Below are positions 25,270 to 34,084 of a stretch of 64,000 bases of DNA, piece by piece (positions within the stretch are counted from its first letter, which is position 1; each line of letters opens with the position of its first letter). The stretch lies in NCBI RefSeq assembly GCF_009807035.1, contig NZ_WUBI01000001.1, forward strand, positions 2,480,001 to 2,544,000, in the 5' to 3' direction. This DNA comes from Paenibacillus dendrobii (GTDB taxonomy: Bacteria; Bacillota; Bacilli; Paenibacillales; Paenibacillaceae). The notes under the pieces are model-generated. The model worked only from the letters and a program-made list of their open reading frames with translations, was not told where the DNA came from and did not search any database. The position numbers were made by a program, and so were the translations under genes.

Positions 25270-26916
25270 TTATTCCTGATCCATACTTTCAGAAGGAATG
25301 TTGTATTTGTTTTTATCGCCGACGGTAACTTCAAGATCCATTTTCTTGCCGTTACGAACTACGTTCAAGGTTACCTTGGAGCCAACCTTTTGTTTTTGAA
25401 TAAAGGCAACCAGATCGGAATTCGTCTTGTAGCTGGTACCATTCACGCCGGTGATGATGTCATACGGACGCAGATCCGCTTCATATGCCGGAGATTTGAA
25501 CGTAACATCCGACACAACACACCCTTCCGTAATGTTGGTACCCATTTGTTTGGCAACTTCATCGGTCAAAGTCATCAGTGTTGCGCCGATGAATGGTACC
25601 GGATCTTTAGGTATCTCCTCATTGTTTTCGAGCTTGCTGACAACGTTCTGAATGGTGCTCGTGGGAATCGCGAAGCCGATACCTTGGGAATCAGCACTTA
25701 CGGCCACATTCATGCCTATGACCTCGCCATTCATGTTCAGCAACGGACCACCGGAGTTACCTGGGTTGATGGACGCGTCAGTTTGCAGCAAATGCTGATA
25801 TTTACGAGTACCGGAGCCTGTTTCCTCCTTGATGTCAATGGAACGTTCGCGTGCGCTCAGTACGCCGCTGGTTACCGTATGGTCAAATCCTTGAGGGTTA
25901 CCGATGGCAACTACGGGCTGGCCTACCTTCAAACCATTGGAATCACCAAGTGGCACAACCGGGAAATTGTTATTGCCTTCAATTTTAAGTACGGCAAGGT
26001 CAAGATCCTTGGATTTGCCAAGAAGCTTGGCTTCATAGATCTTCTTGTCATTCTCAATCGTTACTTGAATAACGTCCGCATTCTCAACGACGTGCTCGTT
26101 GGTCAGAATGTATCCGTCTTTATTGTAGATGAATCCCGAGCCAATGCCGTAGGGTACCAGTTGCGTTTGCCCTTTGGATTGCGATTGGGAGTCTCCATTG
26201 GATTGGGAATCCCCACCGTAGCTATCACTGCCGTCTCCGGACTGGCCGCCAAAGAAGTAAGAGAACGGATCGTTCAGGAACGGATTCGACTGTGATTGGC
26301 TGTTGCGGCTGCTTTGCTTCACGAGCGTTTCAATTTTTACGACAGCAGGTCCTGCTTCCTGTACAACACCCGATACGTCCGTAGGTTTACTCAAAGGAAG
26401 CGAGGTTGTGGAGGTATTGCCACCGCTACCGCCTTCAGGCGCTGCAGATACGGTCGTGCTAGGCTGTTCAGCCGATGACATTGCCGCATTCGGCGTAAAT
26501 AAGTTCATTCGGTCCGATGTAAACATCAACGCCCCGACGACCACAACGCCCGCCAAGAAGGAGATCAAGATAGCTTTGACGGAAGTCTTGGGCGGCTGCT
26601 TTTGGTTGAACTGCCAATTGCCGTTGCTGCCGCTACCTCCTGTTCCGCCGCCGTTTCTGCCAACATTGCCGGAGTCAGTCGAAGAGTAATATGGATTCGC
26701 TGACGGAAGCGGCCGAACCGGATTTGGAGGCGTTATCTCGACATCCTCCTGCTTGGGGCTTTCTGCTCCACGCTGTTCATTGTTATCTTTACCGAGAGAT
26801 TGGAACGGACCGTAGGAATAGTAATATGATGAACCCGACTCAGAAGATTCCTGGCGTTTAAATGTGCCATTTTCAAATTCATCTTCAGGTTGACCGGATC
26901 TGTTTCTTTCGTCCAT
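25270..26916 (-). CDS. htrA: HtrA/DegP-family membrane-anchored serine protease
   Basis: A 548-residue quality-control protease acting outside the membrane. A polar, Gly/Ser/Asn-rich cytoplasmic N-terminus (1-110) precedes a single membrane anchor (~113-133), a low-complexity linker, a trypsin-like domain with catalytic H275, D306 and S388 (NPGNSGGPLL), and one PDZ domain (~440-535). A Ser/Gln/Gly/Asp-rich insertion (~202-252) between the first strand and the core is longer than in most homologues. It is upstream of a two-component system but separated by a strong hairpin; its own upstream region (27036-27290) holds a tandem repeat. Confidence 0.94.
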   Translation of the reverse strand: MDERNRSGQPEDEFENGTFKRQESSESGSSYYYSYGPFQSLGKDNNEQRGAESPKQEDVEITPPNPVRPLPSANPYYSSTDSGNVGRNGGGTGGSGSNGNWQFNQKQPPKTSVKAILISFLAGVVVVGALMFTSDRMNLFTPNAAMSSAEQPSTTVSAAPEGGSGGNTSTTSLPLSKPTDVSGVVQEAGPAVVKIETLVKQSSRNSQSQSNPFLNDPFSYFFGGQSGDGSDSYGGDSQSNGDSQSQSKGQTQLVPYGIGSGFIYNKDGYILTNEHVVENADVIQVTIENDKKIYEAKLLGKSKDLDLAVLKIEGNNNFPVVPLGDSNGLKVGQPVVAIGNPQGFDHTVTSGVLSARERSIDIKEETGSGTRKYQHLLQTDASINPGNSGGPLLNMNGEVIGMNVAVSADSQGIGFAIPTSTIQNVVSKLENNEEIPKDPVPFIGATLMTLTDEVAKQMGTNITEGCVVSDVTFKSPAYEADLRPYDIITGVNGTSYKTNSDLVAFIQKQKVGSKVTLNVVRNGKKMDLEVTVGDKNKYNIPSESMDQE

Positions 26917-27035
26917 GTTTTATGCCTCCTGTACCCTTATTTATATCGATTTCCATATGGGAATTGTTTAACTGTTTATATCATGTACTATAAACCTTAA
27001 TAGCAGATTAAAAACAATTAAAAAGGAGATAAGAA

Positions 27036-27290
27036 AAACGCCTATTGACGAAATTTCACAGATGCCAGACCACCTTTTAGCGGTAGTTTTTCTTGCGAAA
27101 TCAGGCTGCTGTTCCGTTCGTTGATTCCTCTCTGATTTCTAAAAGAAAACGCCTATTGACGAAATTTCACAGATACCAGACCACCTTTAGCGGTAGTTTT
27201 TCTTGCGAAATCAGACGCATACCTCACGGCAGCCTTTCACCTGATTTCTAAAAGAATACACCTATTGACGAAATTTTAAAAAGAGCCAGA
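27036..27290. repeat. Tandem direct repeat, 2.3 copies of a ~110-bp unit
   Basis: A unit beginning ACGCCTATTGACGAAATTTC recurs at 27039 and 27150 (111-base spacing), and a diverged partial copy starts at 27259 (109-base spacing). Each full unit holds CCAGACCACC, GCGGTAGTTTTTCTTGCGAAATCAG and ends in CTGATTTCTAAAAG. The block fills the gap between liaR and htrA and contains no credible ORF. Confidence 0.85.
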
Positions 27291-27302
27291 CCGCTTCCCT
27301 GC

Positions 27303-27962
27303 TTAATCGACCTGCACCCATCCCTTGCGATGCGCATAGATCGCCAGCTGCGTTCGGTCCTCCAGCTCGCATTTCATCAGCAGGTTGCTGACATGGGTCT
27401 TGACTGTTTTGATGCTAATATGTAATTCTTCGGCAATGTCCTTGTTGCTCTTTCCTTCGGCAATCAGCAGCAGTACTTCCTTTTCACGCTCGGTCATACC
27501 TGAGGAATCGCCCTGTACGGTGCGCTGGCGTATGCCGCGCGTAAGCGCCTGGGAGACATCACCGGTCATCACAGGCATGCCTCGGTTTGCTCCTTGCAGC
27601 GCATATATGAGCTCATCCGCCGACACGGTTTTGAGCACATAGCTCACGGCCCCGGCCTCGACGGCATCCACGACAAGGTCATCCTCCAGAAAGCTTGTCA
27701 AAATGACGATTTTCATGGAAGGATATTCCGCAAGAACCGCTCTTGTGGTTTCAACTCCATTCATGACGGGCATCATCAGATCCATCAGAATCAGGTCAGG
27801 GAACTGCTCGGGCGCCGTATTTTTAAGCCAGTCGACCACTTTCGAACCGTTATCCGCTTCACCGACGACCTCAATAGATGGTTCCAGCATCAGATATGTT
27901 TTGAGCCCCATTCGTACCATTTCATGATCGTCCACGATCATTACTTTAATGATATCTGTCAT
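27303..27962 (-). CDS. liaR: LiaR-like response regulator of the cell-envelope stress system
   Basis: A 219-residue NarL-family regulator with phospho-acceptor D61 (LILMDLMMPVMNG), the acid pair D11/D12, K in YVLKTVSADEL and a C-terminal LuxR helix-turn-helix (NKDIAEELHISIKTVKTHVSNLLMKC). Its gene overlaps the stop of liaS by one base. With liaF and liaS it forms the LiaFSR system, which in Firmicutes responds to cell-wall antibiotics acting on the lipid II cycle. Confidence 0.93.
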   Translation of the reverse strand: MTDIIKVMIVDDHEMVRMGLKTYLMLEPSIEVVGEADNGSKVVDWLKNTAPEQFPDLILMDLMMPVMNGVETTRAVLAEYPSMKIVILTSFLEDDLVVDAVEAGAVSYVLKTVSADELIYALQGANRGMPVMTGDVSQALTRGIRQRTVQGDSSGMTEREKEVLLLIAEGKSNKDIAEELHISIKTVKTHVSNLLMKCELEDRTQLAIYAHRKGWVQVD

Positions 27963-29020
27963 TATTCCTCTTCCTCTCCCATCTTATGTCCCTTGCCGCT
28001 TGTTTCATCCACAAACTTAGGTATATGTACGCGAATCGTTGTTCCCGAACCCTGGCGGCTGATAACCTCAACTTTACCGCCTAATTTTTCTGCACGTTCC
28101 CGCATGGTCGACAAACCATACGATCCTGTCTTATGCGGCATTTCATCAAATCCCTGACCGTCATCGCTGATGCTGAGAACGACCTGCCTTTGTTCCTCAC
28201 GCAGCGACATGCTGACCAGACGCGCACGGGCATGCTTGACGATATTAGCCATAGCCTCCTGAATAATCAAAAACAATTGATGCTCGATCGCTTCGGACAA
28301 ATCTCCTTGCAATTCGACTTCCTTCATGCCTTTGAGTCCATTTTGGCGGCAGTAATCCGGGAACCATACTTCAAGCGCTTCTTCAAGGTTTTTCCCTTCC
28401 AGCTCCACAGGACGAAGCTGGGCGATCAAGGCCCTCATCTGCTTCTGTGCCATTTGCGACATGGAAATCAGCTGGGTCATGACCACTTGTCCTTGCTCCG
28501 CATTACGCTCCAGCACTTTGGGCAGCGAAGAGGCCGACATATGAATGGCAAACAGCTGCTGGCTCACCGTATCATGCAAGTCGCGCGCCATGCGTCGACG
28601 TTCTTCCAGCACTGCACGCTCCGCTGCCTGTTCTTTCTCCACAACCTCCTGCTCGCCCATCCGCTGCAGCAGCATCATCTTCTTCTCCATGGCCTCCATC
28701 AAATTGTTGAATTCATGGTAGAGCCGCGTAAAGGTAGGGTCATCGGACTCCTCGATCCGTACGGACAGATTTCCCTTTGCAACCTGCAGCATATTGTATT
28801 CCAAGATATCGATTTTGCGCTGAATCCGCTGACCCGCCATATAGCCGATTACAATGGATAACAGCAGGAAGCCCAGGCTTGTGTAGACCCAAACCCAGGT
28901 TCCTTTGACGACCAGATATCCACTGTCCGCCCCGATATATAGAACTGCACTCATCAAGAGACCGCTCAGGAGAAAATAAAACAACAGCACCCATTTGGTA
29001 TTCTTCATGATATTCCGCAT
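27962..29020 (-). CDS. liaS: LiaS-like sensor histidine kinase
   Basis: A 352-residue intramembrane-sensing kinase: two N-terminal membrane helices (~10-30, ~42-62) with only a short extracytoplasmic loop, HAMP (~65-118), HisKA_3 with H149 (RRRMARDLHDTVSQQLFAIH) and an HATPase domain. The lack of a sensory domain is typical of LiaS, whose input comes from LiaF and the membrane. The start lies four bases after the liaF stop; a second ATG 12 bases later is an alternative. Confidence 0.93.
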   Translation of the reverse strand: MRNIMKNTKWVLLFYFLLSGLLMSAVLYIGADSGYLVVKGTWVWVYTSLGFLLLSIVIGYMAGQRIQRKIDILEYNMLQVAKGNLSVRIEESDDPTFTRLYHEFNNLMEAMEKKMMLLQRMGEQEVVEKEQAAERAVLEERRRMARDLHDTVSQQLFAIHMSASSLPKVLERNAEQGQVVMTQLISMSQMAQKQMRALIAQLRPVELEGKNLEEALEVWFPDYCRQNGLKGMKEVELQGDLSEAIEHQLFLIIQEAMANIVKHARARLVSMSLREEQRQVVLSISDDGQGFDEMPHKTGSYGLSTMRERAEKLGGKVEVISRQGSGTTIRVHIPKFVDETSGKGHKMGEEEE

Positions 29021-29024
29021 GCGC

Positions 29025-30125
29025 TCAACCTACTTTGTTCACTTTGATGTCGCCAATAAATGCGCTGACATTAATGCGTATTTTCTTCCTTGCATCCTTG
29101 TAAAAGGGGGTCTTCGATTGGACGCTGCTCATAAATCCGCTGCGGGATTCGTTCAGGATGGACATATCACCGATAAATGAGCTTGAATTGACTGAAACGC
29201 CGAGATCGGTATCGTCAGGCACATACACCTTAATATCGCCGATAAACGCCGAGATGTTGATTTTCGTTTCCCCAAAAGGGATATGAGCGTTAGTAAGATC
29301 CAAGACCGTATCTCCAATAAACTGCGACAGATTGGTCGGCTTCAGCTCAAAATAATCGCGTCCCAAATGAATATCACCGATAAAGGCCGATTTGTTGATT
29401 TTACCCCCACTGTGTCGTCCTCCATCAAAACCTTCCTGTTCCCCATTCCAATCGGAATGCCCATGTCTTCTTTCATGACGTATTTGGTGCCTCATTTGCT
29501 GGTGGTGTCTCTTTTGCTGTTTATATTTCTTTTTGTAATGCTTGTATCTGTCTTTAACATCATCATCCATATCGTCCATGTCAAAATCATCATCGTCGTC
29601 AACATCTTCATGATCCTCGATACGAATGTGCTTGCGCTCCGCTTGCTTTCGTTCGGTATAAGGAATGCCGAATTTTTCTTCAAACTGCTGGTCCAGCGTC
29701 GATTTTGCCGTCAAATCCTCGGGCTCCGGCGGTTCCGGAATAAACTCCGACTGATCATCGATGTCATGGGGGCGTGTAGGCTGCGAGCGGTTATTATGTG
29801 GCTTGAATATCACGTACACCCCCGCCAGAATCAGTAACGAAGGGATAATGATTTTGAAGAAACTGCCTGGCGTGAGCCAAACCCAGCCTTCATTTCTCCC
29901 CAGAAAATACGTCCCGATCAACAGAAGAAAAATCGCTCCCACAAACGATTTTCTGCCTTTGAGCAGCTCCTTGATTCCCAGAATAATCAGGATTACCGGC
30001 CAATATTGGCCTAGTACATAACCCAGACTGACATGGATAATCTCCAGCTGGTTGAGAAGGAAAATAACGCCGATTCCGATCAGCACTGCCCCTCCAAACA
30101 AACGGTCCAACCATCGCTTTTTCAT
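29025..30125 (-). CDS. liaF: LiaF-like membrane inhibitor of LiaSR
   Basis: A 366-residue membrane protein that holds LiaS inactive in unstressed cells. The N-terminal third has about four hydrophobic segments (~10-110). The C-terminal third has five repeats of the xFIGD motif (SAFIGDI, SQFIGDT, SAFIGDI, SSFIGDM, SAFIGDI), typical of the LiaF C-terminal beta domain. Between them (~165-240) is an unusual linker: a run of aspartates (DVDDDDDFDMDDMDDD) followed by a long His/Lys/Arg/Gln stretch. That acidic/basic linker is longer and more charged than in B. subtilis LiaF and may bind metal or membrane. Confidence 0.9.
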   Translation of the reverse strand: MKKRWLDRLFGGAVLIGIGVIFLLNQLEIIHVSLGYVLGQYWPVILIILGIKELLKGRKSFVGAIFLLLIGTYFLGRNEGWVWLTPGSFFKIIIPSLLILAGVYVIFKPHNNRSQPTRPHDIDDQSEFIPEPPEPEDLTAKSTLDQQFEEKFGIPYTERKQAERKHIRIEDHEDVDDDDDFDMDDMDDDVKDRYKHYKKKYKQQKRHHQQMRHQIRHERRHGHSDWNGEQEGFDGGRHSGGKINKSAFIGDIHLGRDYFELKPTNLSQFIGDTVLDLTNAHIPFGETKINISAFIGDIKVYVPDDTDLGVSVNSSSFIGDMSILNESRSGFMSSVQSKTPFYKDARKKIRINVSAFIGDIKVNKVG

Positions 30126-30242
30126 GTGTGTATCTCCTTTTTAAAAAATAACTTTTCAGTTTGGAATCTCCACCTCCGTGGATTTGATATTATTGTACAA
30201 CATCCTGCCGTTTTATCGATAGCGGCGCGGGAATGATGTTGT

Positions 30243-30262
30243 ACTCGGTCTCGAGACCGAGT
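30243..30262. promoter_or_regulatory. Perfect 20-bp palindrome upstream of liaFSR
   Basis: ACTCGGTCTCGAGACCGAGT is a perfect palindrome ~120 bases before liaF, within a region that also has TACAACATC/GATGTTGTA inverted repeats nearer the gene. It is a candidate regulator-binding site. Confidence 0.55.
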
Positions 30263-30280
30263 CACCTGGATATGATTTAC

Positions 30281-30315
30281 AAAAAAATAAAAACACCCGC
30301 TTTTTCAAGCGGATG
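30281..30315 (-). terminator. Terminator after the SASP-like gene
   Basis: A stem ACATCCGCTT/AAGCGGGTGT with a GAAA loop, followed by TTTTATTTTTTT on the minus strand. Confidence 0.9.
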
Positions 30316-30345
30316 TTTTCCTGTAGAACCTTATGCTGCGGGCGA

Positions 30346-30510
30346 TTAGTTCTTTTCGTTGAATTCGGCGTCGAACTTTTCATCCGGAGTTTTAGAGTTG
30401 CTGTTTTTTGCGGCTTTGGAGCTCTTTTGGGAAGAGTTTTCTTCAGCGAATTCAGCATTGAATTTTTCGTTAGGTGTTTGATAGTTATCTTGATTTTTCT
30501 GCTTTTTCAT
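30346..30510 (-). CDS. Small spore protein-like (gamma-type SASP-like), 54 residues
   Basis: A 54-residue, very hydrophilic protein made of two similar halves: QTPNEKFNAEFAEE (11-24) and KTPDEKFDAEFNEK (40-53), joined by a Ser/Lys/Asn-rich spacer. Repeated F-x-x-E-F-A-x-E-like blocks recall gamma-type small acid-soluble spore proteins (SspE), which store amino acids in the forespore. It has a strong GGAGGTGA ribosome site, a terminator, and a near-perfect forespore sigma-G-type promoter (30590-30619). The family call is an inference from repeat pattern and promoter; it is too short for most automatic gene callers. Confidence 0.72.
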   Translation of the reverse strand: MKKQKNQDNYQTPNEKFNAEFAEENSSQKSSKAAKNSNSKTPDEKFDAEFNEKN

Positions 30511-30589
30511 CTGGTTTCACCTCCCTGCAAGCTTCTCATCACTTGGCAAGCTACACTTGCCCGGGGCAGTAATTCATTTCCCCAGTCCG

Positions 30590-30619
30590 TAGTATGTGAA
30601 ACGCCATCAATTTTATGCA
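30590..30619 (-). promoter_or_regulatory. Sigma-G/sigma-F-type forespore promoter of the SASP-like gene
   Basis: On the minus strand TGCATA (30614-30619) and CATACTA (30590-30596) are 17 bases apart, matching the sigma-G pattern TGNATA-N17/18-CATANTA. Confidence 0.7.
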
Positions 30620-30643
30620 GAAAGCCAGCGTTCATCCTAGGCA

Positions 30644-30690
30644 CAAAAAAAGCCTTTTTATCTCAGCTCGTCAGCGTAGATAAAAAGGCT
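30644..30690 (-). terminator. Terminator after the 3D-domain gene
   Basis: A perfect 13-bp stem (30651-30663 with 30678-30690) followed by a run of T on the minus strand. Confidence 0.92.
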
Positions 30691-30700
30691 GTAACCATCA

Positions 30701-31522
30701 TTAGATCACTTCTTCAAGCAATGAGGCAGGCACAGATTTGTATGTCTGAATTGCATTCCCCAGCGCATTCACCAATTTCTCATTGCATTTTCCATTACCT
30801 CGCTTGATAACCTGAACTTCAACCTCTTTCTTTCCCCACTCCTTGTAGACTTGTTTGGTCGTGGCGAAATAAAGATCGATCTTCTTCCCCTTTATCGCGG
30901 AACCGACATCGGCAACGACAGCATATCCATACTCGGGAATATATAGAATGGTACCTAGCGGGAATACACGCGGATCAGCGGCAATGGTCGAGATCGTATT
31001 CTTATCCCTGCGCACCTTGACTCCCGAATATGTTATGCCATACTGCGGATGAGTTGGACGTTTCCCGGTTGATTCGTATCCGGCTGTATATCCTGTAGCC
31101 ATCACTTTTACCGTATGGATAATCTGATCCTGTTTGGGAGCCGTTACGGTAATCGCCCCTTGCTTCTTGACCGTCGTGCCGACCTTTGCCCCAGGACTGA
31201 CCTTGGTTTCTGGCTTGACTAACGTCGGCAATGATTTTGAATTGAACTTGGGCAAATACTCATTTGGACTTGCTCCTGCAACCTGCTCGGCTTTCTTTTT
31301 GTTGATATCGACAATTTTGAACATTTCCGGCTGCGATGCATATTTTAACGGTTTGAGATAGTAGTCGTTGGTTGAATACAATACTGAATTGGCGCTTGTG
31401 CTATTCGATTCAGAAATTGGCGTCATCGAAAATGCCGCGGCATACAAATTTGGCGCATCCCCAAGCAGCCCAAACAAAAGCATACATAATAAAATCCTCT
31501 GCCATGTTTTTACCTTCATCAT
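30701..31522 (-). CDS. Secreted 3D-domain protein (putative peptidoglycan lytic transglycosylase-like)
   Basis: A 273-residue exported protein with a signal peptide (~1-29, cleavage near LYAA), an unstructured Ser/Thr/Lys-rich region (~30-135) and a C-terminal 3D domain (~138-225), so named for its three aspartates, seen here in [18 protein letters not shown] and KKIDLYF. This fold is related to MltA-type lytic transglycosylases and occurs in YabE, YocH and YuiC, which act on the cell wall during growth or sporulation. No LysM or G5 domain is present, so it is closest to YuiC/YorM-type proteins. It is monocistronic. Confidence 0.85.
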   Translation of the reverse strand: MMKVKTWQRILLCMLLFGLLGDAPNLYAAAFSMTPISESNSTSANSVLYSTNDYYLKPLKYASQPEMFKIVDINKKKAEQVAGASPNEYLPKFNSKSLPTLVKPETKVSPGAKVGTTVKKQGAITVTAPKQDQIIHTVKVMATGYTAGYESTGKRPTHPQYGITYSGVKVRRDKNTISTIAADPRVFPLGTILYIPEYGYAVVADVGSAIKGKKIDLYFATTKQVYKEWGKKEVEVQVIKRGNGKCNEKLVNALGNAIQTYKSVPASLLEEVI

Positions 31523-31715
31523 TTGAAATCCTCCCCCTTACTAGCGAGGATGTCCAGATGAAAAGGCATTTATACATGTTTTTTGAACATAAGGTTCATG
31601 GCAGAGGATTAAATATGGCTCAAAACAATAATTTTACACTATCCCGACGGGTGGCCGCTGCGGTTACGGATCGTTCTTCAGATCGATTCCGTCCGCCTTC
31701 GCTGCTTCGTCTTTT

Positions 31716-31751
31716 CTCAAAAAGAAAGAATGAAATTTCAACCTTTTTGAG
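31716..31751 (-). terminator. Weak AT-rich hairpin after thrS
   Basis: CTCAAAAAG (31716-31724) pairs with CTTTTTGAG (31743-31751) about 14 bases after the thrS stop. It is a possible terminator; its stem is AT-rich. Confidence 0.4.
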
Positions 31752-31764
31752 CCTAATTTAGTTC

Positions 31765-33705
31765 TTAGAAAATCACACGGTTTACGATCTGATCCTTCAG
31801 CATGGAAACCGCTTCGGAAAGCGGCATAGCGCCCAAATCTCCCTCTCCGCGCTTACGGATGGAAACGGAGCCCGCATTCATTTCATTTTCACCGACGATG
31901 AACATATACGGAATTTTCTCCAGTTGTCCTTCACGGATCTTGTAGCCCAGTTTTTCATTGCGAAGATCGGCATCCACGGCTACGCCGCTAAGCTGCAGCT
32001 GTTCGGCCACCTGTTTCGCATAGCTTTCGAATGCAGTCGATACCGGAATGACTTTGACCTGTACTGGTGACAGCCATACCGGCAATGCACCTGCGAAGTT
32101 CTCAAGCAGGAAGGCCGTGAAGCGTTCCATCGTACCCAAAATACCGCGGTGAATAACGACCGGACGATGCTTCTGACCGTCATCGCCGACATATTCCAGT
32201 TCAAAGCGTTCTGGCAGCAGGAAGTCCAGCTGTACGGTAGACAGCGTTTCTTCTTTGCCCAGCGCTGTGCGGATCTGCACGTCCAGTTTCGGACCATAGA
32301 ATGCGGCTTCCCCTTCCGCTTCGAAGAACGGAATGCCGGTTTCTTCCACAACTTCACGCAGCATGCGTTGGGACATTTCCCACATTTCGTCGTTCGGGAA
32401 GTACTTCTCGGTATCCTCCGGATCGCGATAAGACAGACGGAAGCGGAAATCATGAATGCCGAAGTCTTCATAGACTTTCGTAATCAACTGGATCACGCGC
32501 AGAAACTCTTCCTTGATCTGGTCCGGACGACAGAAGATATGGGAGTCATTCAGGGTCATCGCGCGCACGCGGTGCAGGCCGGTCAATGCGCCGGACATTT
32601 CATAACGGTGCTGCATGCCAAGCTCGGCGATACGAATCGGCAGATCGCGATAGCTGTGCATCGAGCTCTTGTACACCATCATGTGATGCGGGCAGTTCAT
32701 TGGACGAAGAACAAGCTCCTCGTTGTCGAGCTCCATTTTAGGGAACATGTCCTCTTGGTAGTGCTCCCAGTGTCCTGATGTTTTGTATAGTTCCACGTTA
32801 CCCAGTACCGGAGTGTACACGTGCTGATAGCCGAGGCTCTCTTCCAAATCCACGATATAACGTTCCAGCGTGCGGCGCAGCTTCGCGCCTTTTGGCAGCC
32901 ACATAGGCAGGCCTTGTCCCACAAGCTGGGAGAAGGTGAAGATTTCGAGCTCTTTGCCAAGTTTGCGGTGATCGCGCTTCTTGGCTTCTTCGAGCATATG
33001 CAGATGCTCATCAAGCTGAGCTTTTTTCGCGAATGCAGTTCCATAAATCCGCTGCAGCATTTTGTTCTTGCTGTCTCCGCGCCAGTATGCGCCGGCTACG
33101 TTCATCAGCTTGAATACTTTGATTTTGCCTGTGGAAGGTAAATGCGGGCCGCGGCAAAGGTCAAAGAACTCACCTTGTTCATAAATCGTAATAATGCTGT
33201 CCTCAGGCAGTGCATTGATCAGTTCCAGCTTGTACGGATCGCCGAGCTCCCCAAATACATTCAGCGCTTCCTGGCGGCTGACCTCTTTGCGCACGATCGG
33301 CAAGTTTTCGCCTACGATGCGTTCCATTTCTTTCTCGATCTTTTGCAGATCTTCCGGATTGAGCGGATGCTCCAGATCCATGTCATAATAAAATCCGCCT
33401 TCAATGACCGGGCCAACGCCGAGCTTCACTTCTTTGGCGCCAAAGAGCCGTTTTACCGCTTGAGCCATCAAGTGAGCCGTACTGTGCCGCATGACTTCCA
33501 GTCCGTCCTCGGAATCAAGAGTTACAATTTCAATCAGCGCACCGTCTTTGAGCGGAGTGGACAAGTCCACGACAATACCGTCCATTTTGCCGGCTGCTGC
33601 ATTTTTCTTCAAACCGCTGCTGATCGATGCGGCTACATCTTCAATGGTGCTACCTTCTGCGTATTCACGGACGGATCCGTCCGGAAGCTTGATACTTACT
33701 GACAC
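31765..33705 (-). CDS. thrS: Threonyl-tRNA synthetase
   Basis: Class II aminoacyl-tRNA synthetase charging tRNA-Thr. The 646-residue protein has an N-terminal TGS domain (1-62), the editing domain with HSTAHL (76-81), the catalytic core with motifs [10 protein letters not shown] and [10 protein letters not shown], and the C-terminal anticodon-binding domain (~540-646). It is preceded by a T-box leader, so uncharged tRNA-Thr should raise its expression, and ytxC lies directly upstream as in Bacillus. Confidence 0.97.
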   Translation of the reverse strand: MSVSIKLPDGSVREYAEGSTIEDVAASISSGLKKNAAAGKMDGIVVDLSTPLKDGALIEIVTLDSEDGLEVMRHSTAHLMAQAVKRLFGAKEVKLGVGPVIEGGFYYDMDLEHPLNPEDLQKIEKEMERIVGENLPIVRKEVSRQEALNVFGELGDPYKLELINALPEDSIITIYEQGEFFDLCRGPHLPSTGKIKVFKLMNVAGAYWRGDSKNKMLQRIYGTAFAKKAQLDEHLHMLEEAKKRDHRKLGKELEIFTFSQLVGQGLPMWLPKGAKLRRTLERYIVDLEESLGYQHVYTPVLGNVELYKTSGHWEHYQEDMFPKMELDNEELVLRPMNCPHHMMVYKSSMHSYRDLPIRIAELGMQHRYEMSGALTGLHRVRAMTLNDSHIFCRPDQIKEEFLRVIQLITKVYEDFGIHDFRFRLSYRDPEDTEKYFPNDEMWEMSQRMLREVVEETGIPFFEAEGEAAFYGPKLDVQIRTALGKEETLSTVQLDFLLPERFELEYVGDDGQKHRPVVIHRGILGTMERFTAFLLENFAGALPVWLSPVQVKVIPVSTAFESYAKQVAEQLQLSGVAVDADLRNEKLGYKIREGQLEKIPYMFIVGENEMNAGSVSIRKRGEGDLGAMPLSEAVSMLKDQIVNRVIF

Positions 33706-33760
33706 GTAAATTCCTCCTTATTGTTTAACCTCAGAAACATCATTTTCCAAAAAAAGCATA

Positions 33761-34048
33761 CAAAAAAACACTCATCCCTATACAAGGGACGAGTGTTTGC
33801 ACCCGTGGTTCCACCCAAATTTGATAACGCCATGGAAAAAATGTCGTTATCCTTCATCAGCATTCATAACGGAATGACCCGGCGGCTCTTAATGGCTGAT
33901 TCCCGAATGGGAAAGGCGTTCATAACCGCAGCTACAAAGGGGTAGACCAAAGCCGGAATAACGTGAGGAAATTTCAGCCAAGCGTTCCCTCTCTCTGCAC
34001 CGTCCGTTTCTTGGGTCCATATCTTTGTCGAAGCTTTTATCGAATTAT
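33761..34048 (-). promoter_or_regulatory. T-box riboswitch of thrS (threonine specific)
   Basis: The conserved T-box sequence GGGTGGAACCACGGGTG lies at 33800-33816 (minus strand), followed by the terminator ACACTCGTCCCT/AGGGATGAGTGT with a T run (33761-33796). Upstream the leader folds into Stem I; a likely specifier codon is ACC (Thr) at about 33941-33943, within GGTCTACCCCTTTG. The alternative antiterminator would use the T-box and the 5' arm of the terminator. Confidence 0.93.
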
Positions 34049-34053
34049 GAGTT

Positions 34054-34083
34054 ATTATAAGTCCCTTGTTTATCCGCCGTCAA
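34054..34083 (-). promoter_or_regulatory. Sigma-A promoter of the thrS T-box transcript
   Basis: TTGACG (34078-34083) and TATAAT (34054-34059) with an 18-base spacer, starting at the very end of ytxC. Confidence 0.8.
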
Positions 34084-34084
34084 G

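Noticed and set aside
25195..26295. A 366-codon plus-strand ORF opposite htrA
   Set aside because: Antisense shadow of HtrA with no recognisable domain; similar long shadows occur opposite kinase and peptidase genes (59296-60450, 62392-63333).
27036..27290. CRISPR-like array in the liaR-htrA gap
   Set aside because: Units are ~110 bp, only about two copies, with nearly identical whole units rather than short repeats with unique spacers, and no cas genes are near.
31615..31761. A 48-codon plus-strand ORF (MAQNNNFTLSRR...) between the 3D-domain gene and thrS
   Set aside because: It has a mediocre AGAGG site but no promoter, overlaps the thrS terminator hairpin and looks like chance coding; kept as unlikely.
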